From assembly GCA_017616015.1 (NCBI GenBank), contig JAFZYY010000001.1, forward strand, positions 215,661-279,660: a DNA stretch of 64,000 nt, written 5' to 3'. The notes beneath the pieces are model-generated. The model was not told the DNA's origin, searched no databases, and was given only the letters and a program-made list of their open reading frames with translations. The translations under genes and the position numbers were made by a program. Positions 25,802 to 34,824 of this stretch are shown here, piece after piece (the stretch's first letter is position 1; each line of letters starts with the position of its first letter). This DNA comes from Alphaproteobacteria bacterium. GTDB lineage: Bacteria; Pseudomonadota; Alphaproteobacteria; CAAGCB01; CAG-977.

Positions 25802-26674
25802 TTATCGGCCTTGAGCTCTCATCTTAGCCGCTTTTACGAGAACGTCGTTGTTCTTGGGCTTCTTGTCATTCTCTTTGGCTTTTGTCGCAGCCTGCAGACC
25901 GGCTCCGCCGTTGCCGGGAGGCGGCCGTCTGTCTATCGTCGTTGAATCTTCGCGTTGATCTACCGTTCTGTAACCGTCTTTATCAACGATCAACAATTCT
26001 TCTTTCAACGCTTTGGGATTCGCTTTATAGAGCTCGTATTCTTCAGCGGTCAGAGGCATCGCTATATAGTAAGTTTTTCTTTTGCCTTCTTTTTGAGGAA
26101 TAGGGCCGTTGCGTTCGTCCATAGCGTCGTGAACGTTATGGTGAATATCGTGACCGGGCGCATACGGCAATACCATCATGCAACGCCAATCATGAATAGA
26201 GGTCAGCATTTCGCCGCCGAAATTGACGGGACCTTCGTTAAAGGCGCCGCTTACCGCGCGCGGAAACAGATGATGATAATTAAAGCCGTTCGGAGTCTGA
26301 CCTTTTTGACCAATCGTTTCAAAAATGTCTTTGTCGCTCAGACCGGCCTGACGCAGGCGGGCGATTCCTTCCTTGTTTTCCGTGCCGTCAGGATTGTAAA
26401 CGGTTTCCTTCAGCATACGTTCGCGCTGTTCGTTGTATTCATCATAAACGGCTCTGTTAGCTTCAGGAGATATGCGAACCGCTTCGATGGGAACCCATTT
26501 CATGACGACTTCGAAATCGTCCGGCGGAAGATGCATTTCGCCGTTGTTGTTATTTTGGGGCGCATTATTCTGGTGGTTAAAAGGTTTATTTCCTTTACCT
26601 TTGCCTTTCTTGCCTTTTTTTCTGGCGCTTCTGGCTTTTCGCGCTTCGTCGCTGTACAGATATTCTTTTTTCAT
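25802..26674 (-). CDS. HNH-like nuclease-type protein, array copy 2
   Basis: This is a 290-residue paralog of the preceding protein. It begins MKKEYLYSDEARK after an AGAGGAC ribosome site, then a Lys/Gly run (about 19-30), an Asn/Gln-rich stretch and the shared DFEVVMKWVPIEAVRIS segment. The His block is NYHHLFPRA (HH at 134-135), LTSIHDWRCMM and DIHHNVHDAM. The C-terminal ~60 residues diverge from the siblings (Thr/Arg/Pro/Gly-rich) but keep a similar end. I begin at 26674 rather than an ATG at 26701 because the ribosome site and the alignment to copies 3 and 4 agree there. Role unknown. Confidence 0.7.
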   Translation of the reverse strand: MKKEYLYSDEARKARSARKKGKKGKGKGNKPFNHQNNAPQNNNNGEMHLPPDDFEVVMKWVPIEAVRISPEANRAVYDEYNEQRERMLKETVYNPDGTENKEGIARLRQAGLSDKDIFETIGQKGQTPNGFNYHHLFPRAVSGAFNEGPVNFGGEMLTSIHDWRCMMVLPYAPGHDIHHNVHDAMDERNGPIPQKEGKRKTYYIAMPLTAEEYELYKANPKALKEELLIVDKDGYRTVDQREDSTTIDRRPPPGNGGAGLQAATKAKENDKKPKNNDVLVKAAKMRAQGR

Positions 26675-26709
26675 TGCTGTCCTCTTTCTTTTGAATGACA
26701 TCTGTAGGT

Positions 26710-26737
26710 ATTATGACAGAAAATGAAATTTTGTCCA
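26710..26737 (-). promoter_or_regulatory. Promoter of HNH-like gene 2
   Basis: Minus-strand TGGACA (26732-26737) and CATAAT (26710-26715) are separated by 16 bases, identical in arrangement to copies 3 and 4. Confidence 0.65.
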
Positions 26738-26906
26738 GAAAAAAAATAACTGAAAAACAAAGTTTCTTTTAAACAGATAGACAAAAAACAGAGATGATTT
26801 TCAGCCTCTGTTTCAGATTTTTATTGGTTTTATAGCATATTTTCCGAATTTGGAAACGAATGCTACGGAAGAGGAAAGAGAGCGTTATAAATAATTTAAA
26901 ATCCGT

Positions 26907-26940
26907 AAAAAAAATCTCCGTTTTTTCAAACGGAGATTTT
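26907..26940 (-). terminator. Terminator of HNH-like gene 3
   Basis: AAAATCTCCGTTT / AAACGGAGATTTT stem followed on the minus strand by eight T's; same family as its neighbours. Confidence 0.85.
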
Positions 26941-26957
26941 AAATTAGATTCGATTCT

Positions 26958-27818
26958 TTATCGACCGTTTCTGGCCGCTTTCATTTTGGCAATATCAGCC
27001 GTTTCCAAAGACTTTTCAGGCTTCTTTGTTCTCCGCCATTCGGTTTTTCCTCTTCTCGGCTGTTCGCGCTTGACTTCTTCGTCCCGCTGATCCTCCGTTC
27101 TGTAGCCTCTGCTGCTGACGATCAACAATTCCTCTTTCAACGCTTTGGGATTCGTTTTGTACAGTTCATATTCTTCAGCGGTCAGAGCGATAGGCACATA
27201 ATAAGTTCCTCTCATTCCTGCCTGTTCGGGGATAGGACCGTTGCGTTCGTCTATTGCTTTGTGAAGCTGGTCGTGGACATTGTGGAAAGGCGGCTTGCAC
27301 GGCAACACCATCATGCATCGCCAATCATGAATAGAGGTCAGCGTTTCGCCGCCGAATTCGACGGGACCTTCATTTAAAGCGCCGCTTACCGCGCGCGGAT
27401 ACAGATGGTGATAGTTAAATCCGTTCGGCGTATGACCGTCCCGACCGATCGTTTCAAAAATATCTCTTTCGCTCAGACCGGCCTGACGCAGACGTTCGAT
27501 TCCTTCCTTGTTTTCCGTGCCGTCCGGGTTGTAAACGGTTTCCCGTAACATACGGTCGCGATTTTCAGGGAGGACATATTCTTCATAAATAGGACGACCG
27601 GGCACCCGAACCGCTTCAATGGGAACCCATTTGAAAACAACTTCGAAATCTGACGGCGGAAGATGCATTTCACCGCCGTTGTTGTGTTGGGGAGCATTAT
27701 TTTGGTTATGGGAAGGTTTGCTTCCTTTGCCTTTATTCCCTTGGTTTCCTTTATTCCCTTTTTTTCTATTGCTTCTGTCCTTTCGGGCTTCGTCGCTATA
27801 CAGGTATTCTTTTTTCAT
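26958..27818 (-). CDS. HNH-like nuclease-type protein, array copy 3
   Basis: The 286-residue paralog begins MKKEYLYSDEARK, has a longer Lys/Gly/Asn low-complexity segment (about 19-50), the FEVVFKWVPIEAVR segment and NYHHLYPRA (HH at 137-138). The last His cluster is rearranged to HNVHDQLHKAID, so ligand spacing differs from copies 1, 2 and 4. The start at 27818 has an AGAGGACGG ribosome site; a longer frame to 27935 runs back through the promoter and was rejected. Ends ADIAKMKAARNGR. Role unknown. Confidence 0.7.
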   Translation of the reverse strand: MKKEYLYSDEARKDRSNRKKGNKGNQGNKGKGSKPSHNQNNAPQHNNGGEMHLPPSDFEVVFKWVPIEAVRVPGRPIYEEYVLPENRDRMLRETVYNPDGTENKEGIERLRQAGLSERDIFETIGRDGHTPNGFNYHHLYPRAVSGALNEGPVEFGGETLTSIHDWRCMMVLPCKPPFHNVHDQLHKAIDERNGPIPEQAGMRGTYYVPIALTAEEYELYKTNPKALKEELLIVSSRGYRTEDQRDEEVKREQPRRGKTEWRRTKKPEKSLETADIAKMKAARNGR

Positions 27819-27854
27819 TGCCGTCCTCTTTTTATTTGAATGACTTCTGTTGGT

Positions 27855-27882
27855 ATTATGACAGAAAATGAAATTTTGTCCA
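27855..27882 (-). promoter_or_regulatory. Promoter of HNH-like gene 3
   Basis: Minus-strand TGGACA (27877-27882) and CATAAT (27855-27860), 16-base spacer, same layout as the other copies. Confidence 0.65.
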
Positions 27883-27994
27883 GAAAAAAAACGACTGAAA
27901 AACGAAGTTTCTTTTAAACGGATAGACAAAAACAAAGCGCGAGTTTCAGGCGCTTTTCAGGGAGAAGGGGGATTTTATAAATTTTTTCCCGTGT

Positions 27995-28029
27995 AAAAAA
28001 TCTCCGTTTTTTTTATAAACGGAGATTTT
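27995..28029 (-). terminator. Terminator of HNH-like gene 4
   Basis: AAATCTCCGTTT / AAACGGAGATTT stem with an 8-base loop, followed on the minus strand by a T run. Confidence 0.85.
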
Positions 28030-28046
28030 AATTAGGATTCCTTTTT

Positions 28047-28871
28047 TTACCGACCGTCTCTGGCGGCTTTTATCTTGGCAATATCCGCCGAGTCTAAAGT
28101 TTTGGAGTGCTTGTTGCCTTTTTTAGTCGTTTTGCTCTTGGCTCCGTTTTCCCGCTGATCAATAGTTCTGTAGCTGCTGCCGCTGACGATCAGCAGTTCT
28201 TCTTTTAATGCTTTGGGATTCGTTTTGTAGAGTTCATATTCTTCGGCGGTCAGAGGCATTGCGTAGTAATAAATTTCTTTTTTGCCCACTTCCTTTTGAT
28301 CGACATAACCGTTACGTTCGTTCATGGCGTCGTGAACTTTTTTGTGAATGTCACAAAGGTTGTGCGCACACGGTAACGCCATCATGCACCGCCAATCATG
28401 GATTGAGGTCAGCATATCTTTTCCGAACCGGACGGGGCCTTCTTTAAAAGCGCCGCTCATGGCGCGCGGAAACAGATGATGATAGTTATATCCGTTTGGC
28501 AGGCGGCCTTTTTTGCCAACCATTTCAAAAATATCTTCTTCGTTCAGACCGGCCTGACGCAGGCGGGCGATTCCTTCTTTATTTTCCGTGCCGTCAGGGT
28601 TATAAACGGTTTCCTTTAACATGCGTTCGCGCTGCCTGTTATATTCCCTGAAAATAGTGTGATTTTCTCCGGGAGATACGCGAGCCGTTTCGACGGGAAC
28701 CCATTTGAATACAACTTCAAAATCTGACGGCGGCAGATGCTTTCCGCCGTCACTGACAATGTTGCCGTTATGAACGGAAATGGAATGTTTGTTGCCTTTG
28801 CCTTTATTTCCTTTTTTTCTTTCGCTTCTTGCTTTCCTTGCGCTGTCGCTGTACTCGTATTCTTTTTTCAT
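28047..28871 (-). CDS. HNH-like nuclease-type protein, array copy 4
   Basis: The 274-residue member is the first of the array in transcription order. It begins MKKEYEYSDSARK, has a shorter Lys/Gly-rich linker, the DFEVVFKWVPVETARVS segment, NYHHLFPRA (HH at 131-132), LTSIHDWRCMM and DIHKKVHDAM, and ends ADIAKIKAARDGR. It shares a conserved middle with the other three but has variable linkers, so the family seems to keep its core and vary its ends. Its promoter region carries a perfect 10-bp inverted repeat (28927-28970). Molecular function is not known. Confidence 0.7.
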   Translation of the reverse strand: MKKEYEYSDSARKARSERKKGNKGKGNKHSISVHNGNIVSDGGKHLPPSDFEVVFKWVPVETARVSPGENHTIFREYNRQRERMLKETVYNPDGTENKEGIARLRQAGLNEEDIFEMVGKKGRLPNGYNYHHLFPRAMSGAFKEGPVRFGKDMLTSIHDWRCMMALPCAHNLCDIHKKVHDAMNERNGYVDQKEVGKKEIYYYAMPLTAEEYELYKTNPKALKEELLIVSGSSYRTIDQRENGAKSKTTKKGNKHSKTLDSADIAKIKAARDGR

Positions 28872-28905
28872 TTCGTCCCCGTTTCGTTTAAGTGGCGTTT
28901 AAATC

Positions 28906-28933
28906 ATTATGGCATAAAAATAAATTTTGTCCA
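28906..28933 (-). promoter_or_regulatory. Promoter of HNH-like gene 4
   Basis: Minus-strand TGGACA (28928-28933) and CATAAT (28906-28911) are 16 bases apart, about 35 bases upstream of the start codon. Confidence 0.65.
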
Positions 28934-28970
28934 GAAAAAATACTTGAAAAACAAGATTTCTTCTGGACAA
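28927..28970 (-). promoter_or_regulatory. Inverted repeat at the HNH-like gene 4 promoter (possible operator)
   Basis: TTGTCCAGAA (28927-28936) and TTCTGGACAA (28961-28970) are perfect inverted copies separated by 24 bases; one half covers the -35. A third half-site TGGACAA follows at 28972-28978. Copies 2 and 3 keep the -35-side half but only a degenerate outer half. Confidence 0.5.
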
Positions 28971-29001
28971 GTGGACAAAAAACAAAAGCGGCTTTCAGAC
29001 G

Positions 29002-30393
29002 CTATTTCAGGAACTTATTGATTTCTTCCGTAACTTTTTTAGCGTCGCCCAGCAACATCATCGTATTGGGCGCATAGAAAACAGGGTTGTCTATGCCGGC
29101 ATATCCCGTTCCTTTTAAAGAACGCTTGACGACGATGATGTTGCGCGCTTTTTCGACGTCCAAAACGGGCATACCGTAAATCGGGCTGGAAGAATCCGTT
29201 TTGGCCAACGGATTCGTCACGTCGTTCGCGCCGATAATATAGACGACGTCCGCATCGGAAAATTCCCCGTTAATGTCGTCCATTTCAAACACGTCTTCGT
29301 AAGGGATTTTCGCTTCCGCCAGCAAAACGTTCATGTGGCCGGGCATGCGTCCCGCGACGGGGTGAATGGCGTATTTGACGATTGCGCCTTTCTTTTTCAG
29401 GATAGCGGCCATTTCTTCTAAAGCAAACTGTGATTGAGCAACCGCCATGCCATATCCCGGAACAATAATGACTTTCTGCGCGTTTTCCAACAAAACGGCG
29501 GCGTCTTCCGCCGAACCGATATTGGCTGTTTTTGCCGTGTCGTCGGCCGCGCCGGCCGCGCCGGCTTTTCCGCCGCCGCCCAGCAGGACGTTAATGATAG
29601 AGCGATTCATCGCTTTGCACATAATATAAGAAAGTATCGCGCCCGAAGAACCGACCAGAGCGCCGGTGATGACCAGCAGACTGTTTCTTAATGTGAAGCC
29701 GATGCCGGCCGCCGCCCACCCGGAATAAGAGTTCAGCATCGAGATGACGACGGGCATATCCGCGCCGCCGACCGGCAGAATCAGCAGAAATCCCAAAGCG
29801 AACGACAAAAGCGTCAAGAGCAGGAACGCGAACGTCGATTCCGTTTTTGCAAAAAGAACCAGCAACGCAATGATAACGACGGCCAGAAGGGCGTTTAATA
29901 ACGTTTGCCCCTTAAATCTGAACGGTTTGCCGGGCAGAAGGCCTTGCAGTTTGGAAAAAGCGATAACCGATCCGGAAAACGTGATTGCGCCGATCGCCAC
30001 GCCCAAAGACATTTCGATCAAACTGGACAAAGCGATATGTCCCGGAGTTCCGATGCCGTAAGCGGCCGGAGACAGAAAAGACGCCCAGGCGACAAAAACG
30101 GCGGCCAGACCGACAAGGCTGTGAAAAGCCGCTACCAGTTGGGGCAGAGCGGTCATGGCGATTCGTCTGGCGATAATCAGACCGACGATGCCGCCCAGAA
30201 CAATGGCGACAACAATAAAACCAAAAGCGGAAACCGCCGGCAGACACAAAGTGGCGGCTACGGCGATAATCATGCCGATAATGCCGGACCAGTTGCCTTT
30301 GATCGCCGTTTTCGGGGAAGATAAGCCTCTGAGTGAAAAGATAAAACAGACGGCTGAAATCAGATAAAGAAAAGCGCTGTAATTCGTAGTCAT
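29002..30393 (-). CDS. pntB: NAD(P) transhydrogenase subunit beta
   Basis: This 463-residue subunit contains the membrane domain part dII (about nine hydrophobic helices in residues 1-260) and the NADP(H)-binding dIII domain (about 290-463) with VIIVPGYGMAVAQSQ, HPVAGRMPGHMNVLLAEA and IGANDVTNPLA, all standard for PntB. With PntAA and PntAB it couples hydride transfer from NADH to NADP+ to proton entry, supplying NADPH. It is the last gene of the pntAA-pntAB-pntB unit, four bases after pntAB. Confidence 0.95.
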   Translation of the reverse strand: MTTNYSAFLYLISAVCFIFSLRGLSSPKTAIKGNWSGIIGMIIAVAATLCLPAVSAFGFIVVAIVLGGIVGLIIARRIAMTALPQLVAAFHSLVGLAAVFVAWASFLSPAAYGIGTPGHIALSSLIEMSLGVAIGAITFSGSVIAFSKLQGLLPGKPFRFKGQTLLNALLAVVIIALLVLFAKTESTFAFLLLTLLSFALGFLLILPVGGADMPVVISMLNSYSGWAAAGIGFTLRNSLLVITGALVGSSGAILSYIMCKAMNRSIINVLLGGGGKAGAAGAADDTAKTANIGSAEDAAVLLENAQKVIIVPGYGMAVAQSQFALEEMAAILKKKGAIVKYAIHPVAGRMPGHMNVLLAEAKIPYEDVFEMDDINGEFSDADVVYIIGANDVTNPLAKTDSSSPIYGMPVLDVEKARNIIVVKRSLKGTGYAGIDNPVFYAPNTMMLLGDAKKVTEEINKFLK

Positions 30394-30397
30394 GGTT

Positions 30398-30847
30398 TTA
30401 TCCTTTTTTCTTTTTAAACAGAGCCAACATTCTTTCCGTTACGGCGAAGCCTCCGAAAATATTGACGGAGGCCAGAAAAACGGCCAGAAATCCAAGTATT
30501 TTCGCCGCGGAAAAACCGGCTGGACCGGCCGCAATCAAAGCGCCGACGATAATGACCGACGAAACGGCGTTTGTGACCGACATCAGCGGAGAATGCAAAG
30601 CCGGCGTGACTTTCCATATAATATAGTATCCGACGAAGCAGGCCAGAACGAATACGGTCAGCAGGAACATGAATTCATTGTTACCTGCTGCCGGAGCCGC
30701 GTTCAGCGACAGACTGACCTGAGCGGATAAATCCTGTAAGTAATCCTGTGCTGTTTCAAGCGTTTGAGCCGCTTGAGCAATGTTCTGTGAAGCGGATTCC
30801 AATTCGCTTGAAAGTTGTTTTGTTAAAATAATGGCTGTTCCGGACAT
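30398..30847 (-). CDS. pntAB: NAD(P) transhydrogenase subunit alpha, part 2 (membrane)
   Basis: This 149-residue protein supplies the short membrane segment that is the C-terminal part of PntA in enterobacteria. After a ~55-residue N-terminal stretch come three or four hydrophobic helices with VTPALHSPLMSVTNAVSSVI, the conserved transhydrogenase signature. Its start overlaps the pntAA stop by one base, giving the split-alpha arrangement typical of alphaproteobacteria. Confidence 0.94.
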   Translation of the reverse strand: MSGTAIILTKQLSSELESASQNIAQAAQTLETAQDYLQDLSAQVSLSLNAAPAAGNNEFMFLLTVFVLACFVGYYIIWKVTPALHSPLMSVTNAVSSVIIVGALIAAGPAGFSAAKILGFLAVFLASVNIFGGFAVTERMLALFKKKKG

Positions 30848-31968
30848 TATTTGTTCTCCCCGATTAAAAGCTGTCCGTCTTTGGCAATACAGGACGCTTT
30901 GTAAATCTCGTCTTCAAAGTTGATATTGAGCGTTAATTTTTCCCGATCAATCATCGGCAGAATGAAATTATACAGGTTTTTGGCGAATAACGGACTGGCT
31001 GCCGCGCTTAATGCCGAAGCGGCGTTTGATTGCCCGAAAATCGTTACTCCATACTGTGTTACGGATTTTCCGTAAACCGTTCCGTAACAGTTTCCGCCTT
31101 GTTCGGCGGCTAAGTCAAAAACAACGCTTCCGGATTTCATCTGTTTCAGCATTTCTTCCGTGATTAACAGCGGAGCTTTCTTGCCCGGAATCAGAGCTGT
31201 CGTGATGATGATGTCTGTTTTCGGCATTACCGCCATTAACGCTTCTTCCTGATTTTTCTTGGACTGTTCGTCTAATTCTTTGGCGTAACCTCCGGTTGTT
31301 TCCGCTTGTTCAATCTTTGCTGTTTCCAGGAACTTGGCGCCGAGGGATTCGACTTGTTCTTTAACAGCCGGACGGACGTCGAAAGCGGTGACGACGGCGC
31401 CCAGCCGTTTGGCTGTCGCAATCGCCTGAAGGCCGGCGACGCCGGCGCCTAAAATCAATACCTGAGCCGGAGAAATCATTCCCGCCGCCGTCATCATCAT
31501 CGGAACGGCTTTTTTATAAGCGGAAACGGCGTCGATAACGGCTTTGTAGCCCGCCAGATTGCTTTGGGAAGACAAAACGTCCATGTTCTGCGCACGGGAA
31601 ATGCGCGGCAGAAATTCCATCGCAAAACAAGTAATTCCGGCTTTGGCGACAGCTTTAGCCGCCTTTAAATCAGCTCTGGCGTTCATCAGGCAGACCAGGC
31701 AGGAGCCTTTCGGCAAAGCCTTTATTTCCTCGTTGGAAGGCGGCAGAATTTTTAAGACGATGTCGGCTTTTTCAACCGTTGACGCAAAATCGTCGGCTAA
31801 AGCGGCGCCGGCTTCGCGATACATCTCGTCTGAAATTTCGGATTCCGCTCCCGCGTTTTTCTGCACGACAACGGAAACTCCCATCTCTGTCAGTTTTTTG
31901 ACAGTGTCCTGAGAAGCGGCGACACGGTTTTCACCGCCGGCGCTTTCTTTGGGAATGGCTATTTTCAT
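30847..31968 (-). CDS. pntAA: NAD(P) transhydrogenase subunit alpha, part 1
   Basis: The 373-residue NAD(H)-binding dI subunit belongs to the alanine dehydrogenase/PNT family. It opens MKIAIPKESAGGENRVAAS, carries the Rossmann motif LILGAGVAGLQAIATAKRLG near residue 170, and has the RPAVKEQVESLGAKF and AEQGGNCYGT segments of PntA. It is soluble and docks on the membrane subunits encoded just downstream. It is first in the operon; 42 bases separate it from the GGDEF-like gene upstream. Confidence 0.95.
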   Translation of the reverse strand: MKIAIPKESAGGENRVAASQDTVKKLTEMGVSVVVQKNAGAESEISDEMYREAGAALADDFASTVEKADIVLKILPPSNEEIKALPKGSCLVCLMNARADLKAAKAVAKAGITCFAMEFLPRISRAQNMDVLSSQSNLAGYKAVIDAVSAYKKAVPMMMTAAGMISPAQVLILGAGVAGLQAIATAKRLGAVVTAFDVRPAVKEQVESLGAKFLETAKIEQAETTGGYAKELDEQSKKNQEEALMAVMPKTDIIITTALIPGKKAPLLITEEMLKQMKSGSVVFDLAAEQGGNCYGTVYGKSVTQYGVTIFGQSNAASALSAAASPLFAKNLYNFILPMIDREKLTLNINFEDEIYKASCIAKDGQLLIGENK

Positions 31969-32010
31969 AAAAGCGTTCTCCTTGAAAGATATTTATATGG
32001 CAAAACTGTA

Positions 32011-33132
32011 TTAAGCGGGAAAATCCGCTATGGCAATATTATTTTGACGTTCTTTTGCGGATCGTAGCGCGTTGAAGGCTCTGAGTAAAACAGAATCTAT
32101 CGTGTCGTCTTGGTCCGTTTTGGACGCGATGCTGATGCTTGTCGTAACGGCGATTTTAACGTTATCGACCATTAAATCGGAACGCATGACTTCGTCCCGA
32201 ATGCGCTCGGCAACGATTTTGGCGCCGTCCAACGGCGTTTCCGGCAATAATATCGCGAATTCGATGTCCGCCAGCCGTCCCAGATAATCCGAATCTCTGA
32301 TCGAATTCTGGCAGGCCGTAACGGCGACGCGAATCGCTTCATCGCCGAAAGCCGTTCCGTGTTCGGAGCTTAAAGCCTCGAAACGGTCGATCGTCATTAA
32401 TAAAACGGACAGTTCGCGCTTATAGCGGCGGGCTCGCTTCATTTCCTTGGCGCCGTCCTCTAAAAACTTCCGTCTGTTCAAAACGCCCGTAATCGGATCA
32501 ACCACGGTCATCTGGCGCAATTCCTCTTCCATTTGTTTGCGAGCTGTGATGTCAAAACCGACGGAGCGGATTTCTTTGGGCTGACCGTCGGCGTCATAGA
32601 TGATTCTGTTCGTCCACGAAATCCAGACTTTCCGACCATCTTTGCAGATGTTTTCGTTTTCGTTGTCGATATACAGACGCGGATTGTTCTGAATGCGGTA
32701 AATCAGGTTGCTCAAATCCTGACCGTGCGAATCTTTTGCGGGAACAAGTGTGCCGACGATGTTTTTCCCGACCATTTCGTTTTCTTCATAGCCGAAAAAT
32801 TCGCGAGCGTAATCGTTAACGGACAGAATGTCGCCGTTTTTATCGATGCACAAAAACAGACTTTTCGTATTCGGAGAGGAATAAGGGTCAAGCTGGCGAT
32901 GCTTTTCCTTTTTCATGTCCTCCAATTCTTTTTGCGAAGAAATGAGGTTGTTTTGCAATTCAACGACTTTGGCTTTCAACTCTTTTTCCTGCTGGCGATA
33001 GAACAGCAGTTTGTAAATGCCGAAAGCAACAACAACAATCAAAGCCGAAATTAAAAAAGTCAAAATCGGTATTTCTCTCTGCTGGGAAAGAAATCCGCCC
33101 GGATCGGCCGCCAAAGCTGTTTGTATGAACAT
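32011..33132 (-). CDS. Membrane-anchored PAS protein with a degenerate GGDEF domain
   Basis: This 373-residue protein has one N-terminal transmembrane helix (about residues 22-44), a short coiled coil, a PAS domain (about 90-195, with ILSVNDYAREFFGYEENEMV and a PAC-type SVGFDITARK) and a GGDEF-like domain (about 210-365, VDPITGVLNRRKFLEDG). The catalytic G-G-(D/E)-E-F is replaced by LADIEF, so diguanylate cyclase activity is unlikely; it may bind ligand or act as a sensor. The start at 33132 (MFIQTALAADP) or 33147 is uncertain. It is divergent from the suf operon. Confidence 0.8.
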   Translation of the reverse strand: MFIQTALAADPGGFLSQQREIPILTFLISALIVVVAFGIYKLLFYRQQEKELKAKVVELQNNLISSQKELEDMKKEKHRQLDPYSSPNTKSLFLCIDKNGDILSVNDYAREFFGYEENEMVGKNIVGTLVPAKDSHGQDLSNLIYRIQNNPRLYIDNENENICKDGRKVWISWTNRIIYDADGQPKEIRSVGFDITARKQMEEELRQMTVVDPITGVLNRRKFLEDGAKEMKRARRYKRELSVLLMTIDRFEALSSEHGTAFGDEAIRVAVTACQNSIRDSDYLGRLADIEFAILLPETPLDGAKIVAERIRDEVMRSDLMVDNVKIAVTTSISIASKTDQDDTIDSVLLRAFNALRSAKERQNNIAIADFPA

Positions 33133-33308
33133 TGAGCCTCCGTTCATAGTCCGTCTGTATGTTGTTGAATTTTATCTCTTTTTAGAGCGATTCTGCAAAC
33201 GCTTTTTTACACTTTTTTAATATTTTTGTAATTTTTGTCCGGCCTTGCAGATAAAAAGGGGTATTTCATTTGTTTGTCGGACGGGATATAAAACCGAATG
33301 AAAAAAGA

Positions 33309-33337
33309 TTGTATCTCGATTGTGTTTTGGGTATTTT
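33309..33337 (+). promoter_or_regulatory. Candidate promoter of the suf operon
   Basis: TTGTAT (33309-33314) and TATTTT (33332-33337) with a 17-base spacer lie 23 bases before sufB. No IscR- or Fur-type operator is obvious by eye. Confidence 0.4.
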
Positions 33338-33360
33338 GACCCTGTTTGTCGGAGGATAAA

Positions 33361-34806
33361 ATGACACAGGAAAAGATTTCCGCGCAGGACGCCGTTTCGG
33401 ACACCTATCATTACGGGTTTGAAACGCAGATTTCGGCGGAAACCGCGCCAAAAGGGTTGAACGAGGACATTATCCGCTTTATTTCGGCTAAAAAGAAAGA
33501 GCCGGAATGGCTGTTGGAGTTTCGCTTGAAAGCGTACCGCCACTGGCTGACGATGAAAGAGCCGAAATGGGCGAAGGTCTCTTATCCGCCGATTGACTAT
33601 CAGGACATTTATTATTATGCCGCGCCGACATCGGCGACAACGCCTAAAAGCTTGGACGAGGTCGATCCCGAATTGTTGAAAACGTATGACAAGCTGGGCG
33701 TTCCTCTGCACGAGCGCGAAGTGTTGGCGGGCGTGGCGGTCGACGCCGTGTTCGACAGCGTTTCCGTCGCGACGACTTTCCGCGAAAAACTGGCAAGGCA
33801 AGGCATTATTTTCTGTTCGATTTCCGAAGCCGTGCAAAACCACTCGGATTTGGTGCAAAAGTATCTGGGCTCGGTCGTGCCGTACACGGACAATTTCTTT
33901 GCGTGCTTAAATTCGGCGGTCTTTACGGACGGGACTTTCGTTTATATCCCGAAAGGCGTGCGCTGCCCGATGGATTTATCGACCTATTTCCGCATTAACG
34001 CGAAGAAATCCGGTCAGTTCGAGCGCACGATGATTATCGCGGACGATAACTCTTACGTCAGTTATCTGGAAGGCTGTACGGCGCCGCAACGTGACGAAAA
34101 CCAGCTTCACGCGGCAATCGTCGAAATCATCGTGATGAACGACGCCGAAGTCAAGTATTCCACCGTTCAGAACTGGTATCCGGGGGACAAGGACGGCAAG
34201 GGCGGTATCTATAACTTTGTGACGAAGCGCGGCCTGTGCAAAGGAGTGAACGCGAAACTGTCGTGGACGCAGGTCGAAACGGGCTCTGCGGTGACGTGGA
34301 AATATCCGTCCTGCGTTTTGATGGGCGACAATTCCCGGGGCGAGTTCTATTCCGTCGCGATCACGAACAATTATCAGCAGGCGGATACGGGAACGAAGAT
34401 GATTCATATCGGCAAAAACACCTCTTCGACCATCGTTTCCAAAGGCATTTCCGCCGGAAAGTCGCAGAACACCTATCGCGGTCTGGTCAAAATGGGCAAA
34501 GCGGCGGACAACGCGAGGAACTTTTCGCAATGCGACAGTCTGCTGATCGGGAATCAGTGCGGGGCGCACACGTTGCCCTATATGGTCGGCGGCAATCCGT
34601 CCGCTTCGATCGAGCACGAAGCGACGACCTCGAAAATCAGCGATGAACAGCTGTTTTATTGCCGCCAGAGAGGTTTGAGCGCGGAAGAGGCCGTTTCTTT
34701 GATTGTCAACGGGTTCTGTAAGGACGTGATGCAAAAACTGCCGATGGAATTCGCGGTGGAGGCGACGCGTCTGGTCGCCGTGACGCTTGAGGGCAGTGTG
34801 GGTTAG
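33361..34806 (+). CDS. sufB: Fe-S cluster assembly scaffold protein SufB
   Basis: SufB is the main scaffold of the SufBC2D complex on which [Fe-S] clusters are built. The 481-residue protein has the expected [38 protein letters not shown] and [16 protein letters not shown] segments and the C-terminal [22 protein letters not shown] 33361 is preferred over the TTG at 33346 because GGAGG is seven bases before it. It starts the suf operon; no regulator gene or sufE is adjacent. Confidence 0.96.
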   Translation: MTQEKISAQDAVSDTYHYGFETQISAETAPKGLNEDIIRFISAKKKEPEWLLEFRLKAYRHWLTMKEPKWAKVSYPPIDYQDIYYYAAPTSATTPKSLDEVDPELLKTYDKLGVPLHEREVLAGVAVDAVFDSVSVATTFREKLARQGIIFCSISEAVQNHSDLVQKYLGSVVPYTDNFFACLNSAVFTDGTFVYIPKGVRCPMDLSTYFRINAKKSGQFERTMIIADDNSYVSYLEGCTAPQRDENQLHAAIVEIIVMNDAEVKYSTVQNWYPGDKDGKGGIYNFVTKRGLCKGVNAKLSWTQVETGSAVTWKYPSCVLMGDNSRGEFYSVAITNNYQQADTGTKMIHIGKNTSSTIVSKGISAGKSQNTYRGLVKMGKAADNARNFSQCDSLLIGNQCGAHTLPYMVGGNPSASIEHEATTSKISDEQLFYCRQRGLSAEEAVSLIVNGFCKDVMQKLPMEFAVEATRLVAVTLEGSVG

Positions 34807-34824
34807 GATTTTAAGGAGAAGAAG

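Noticed and set aside
27819..27935. N-terminal extension of HNH-like copy 3
   Set aside because: It would translate the promoter region; the AGAGGAC ribosome site and alignment with the siblings place the start at 27818.
24822..28029. CRISPR-like array from the repeated TCTCCG/CGGAGA palindromes
   Set aside because: The palindromes are about 1 kb apart, one after each gene, and followed by T runs; they are terminators.
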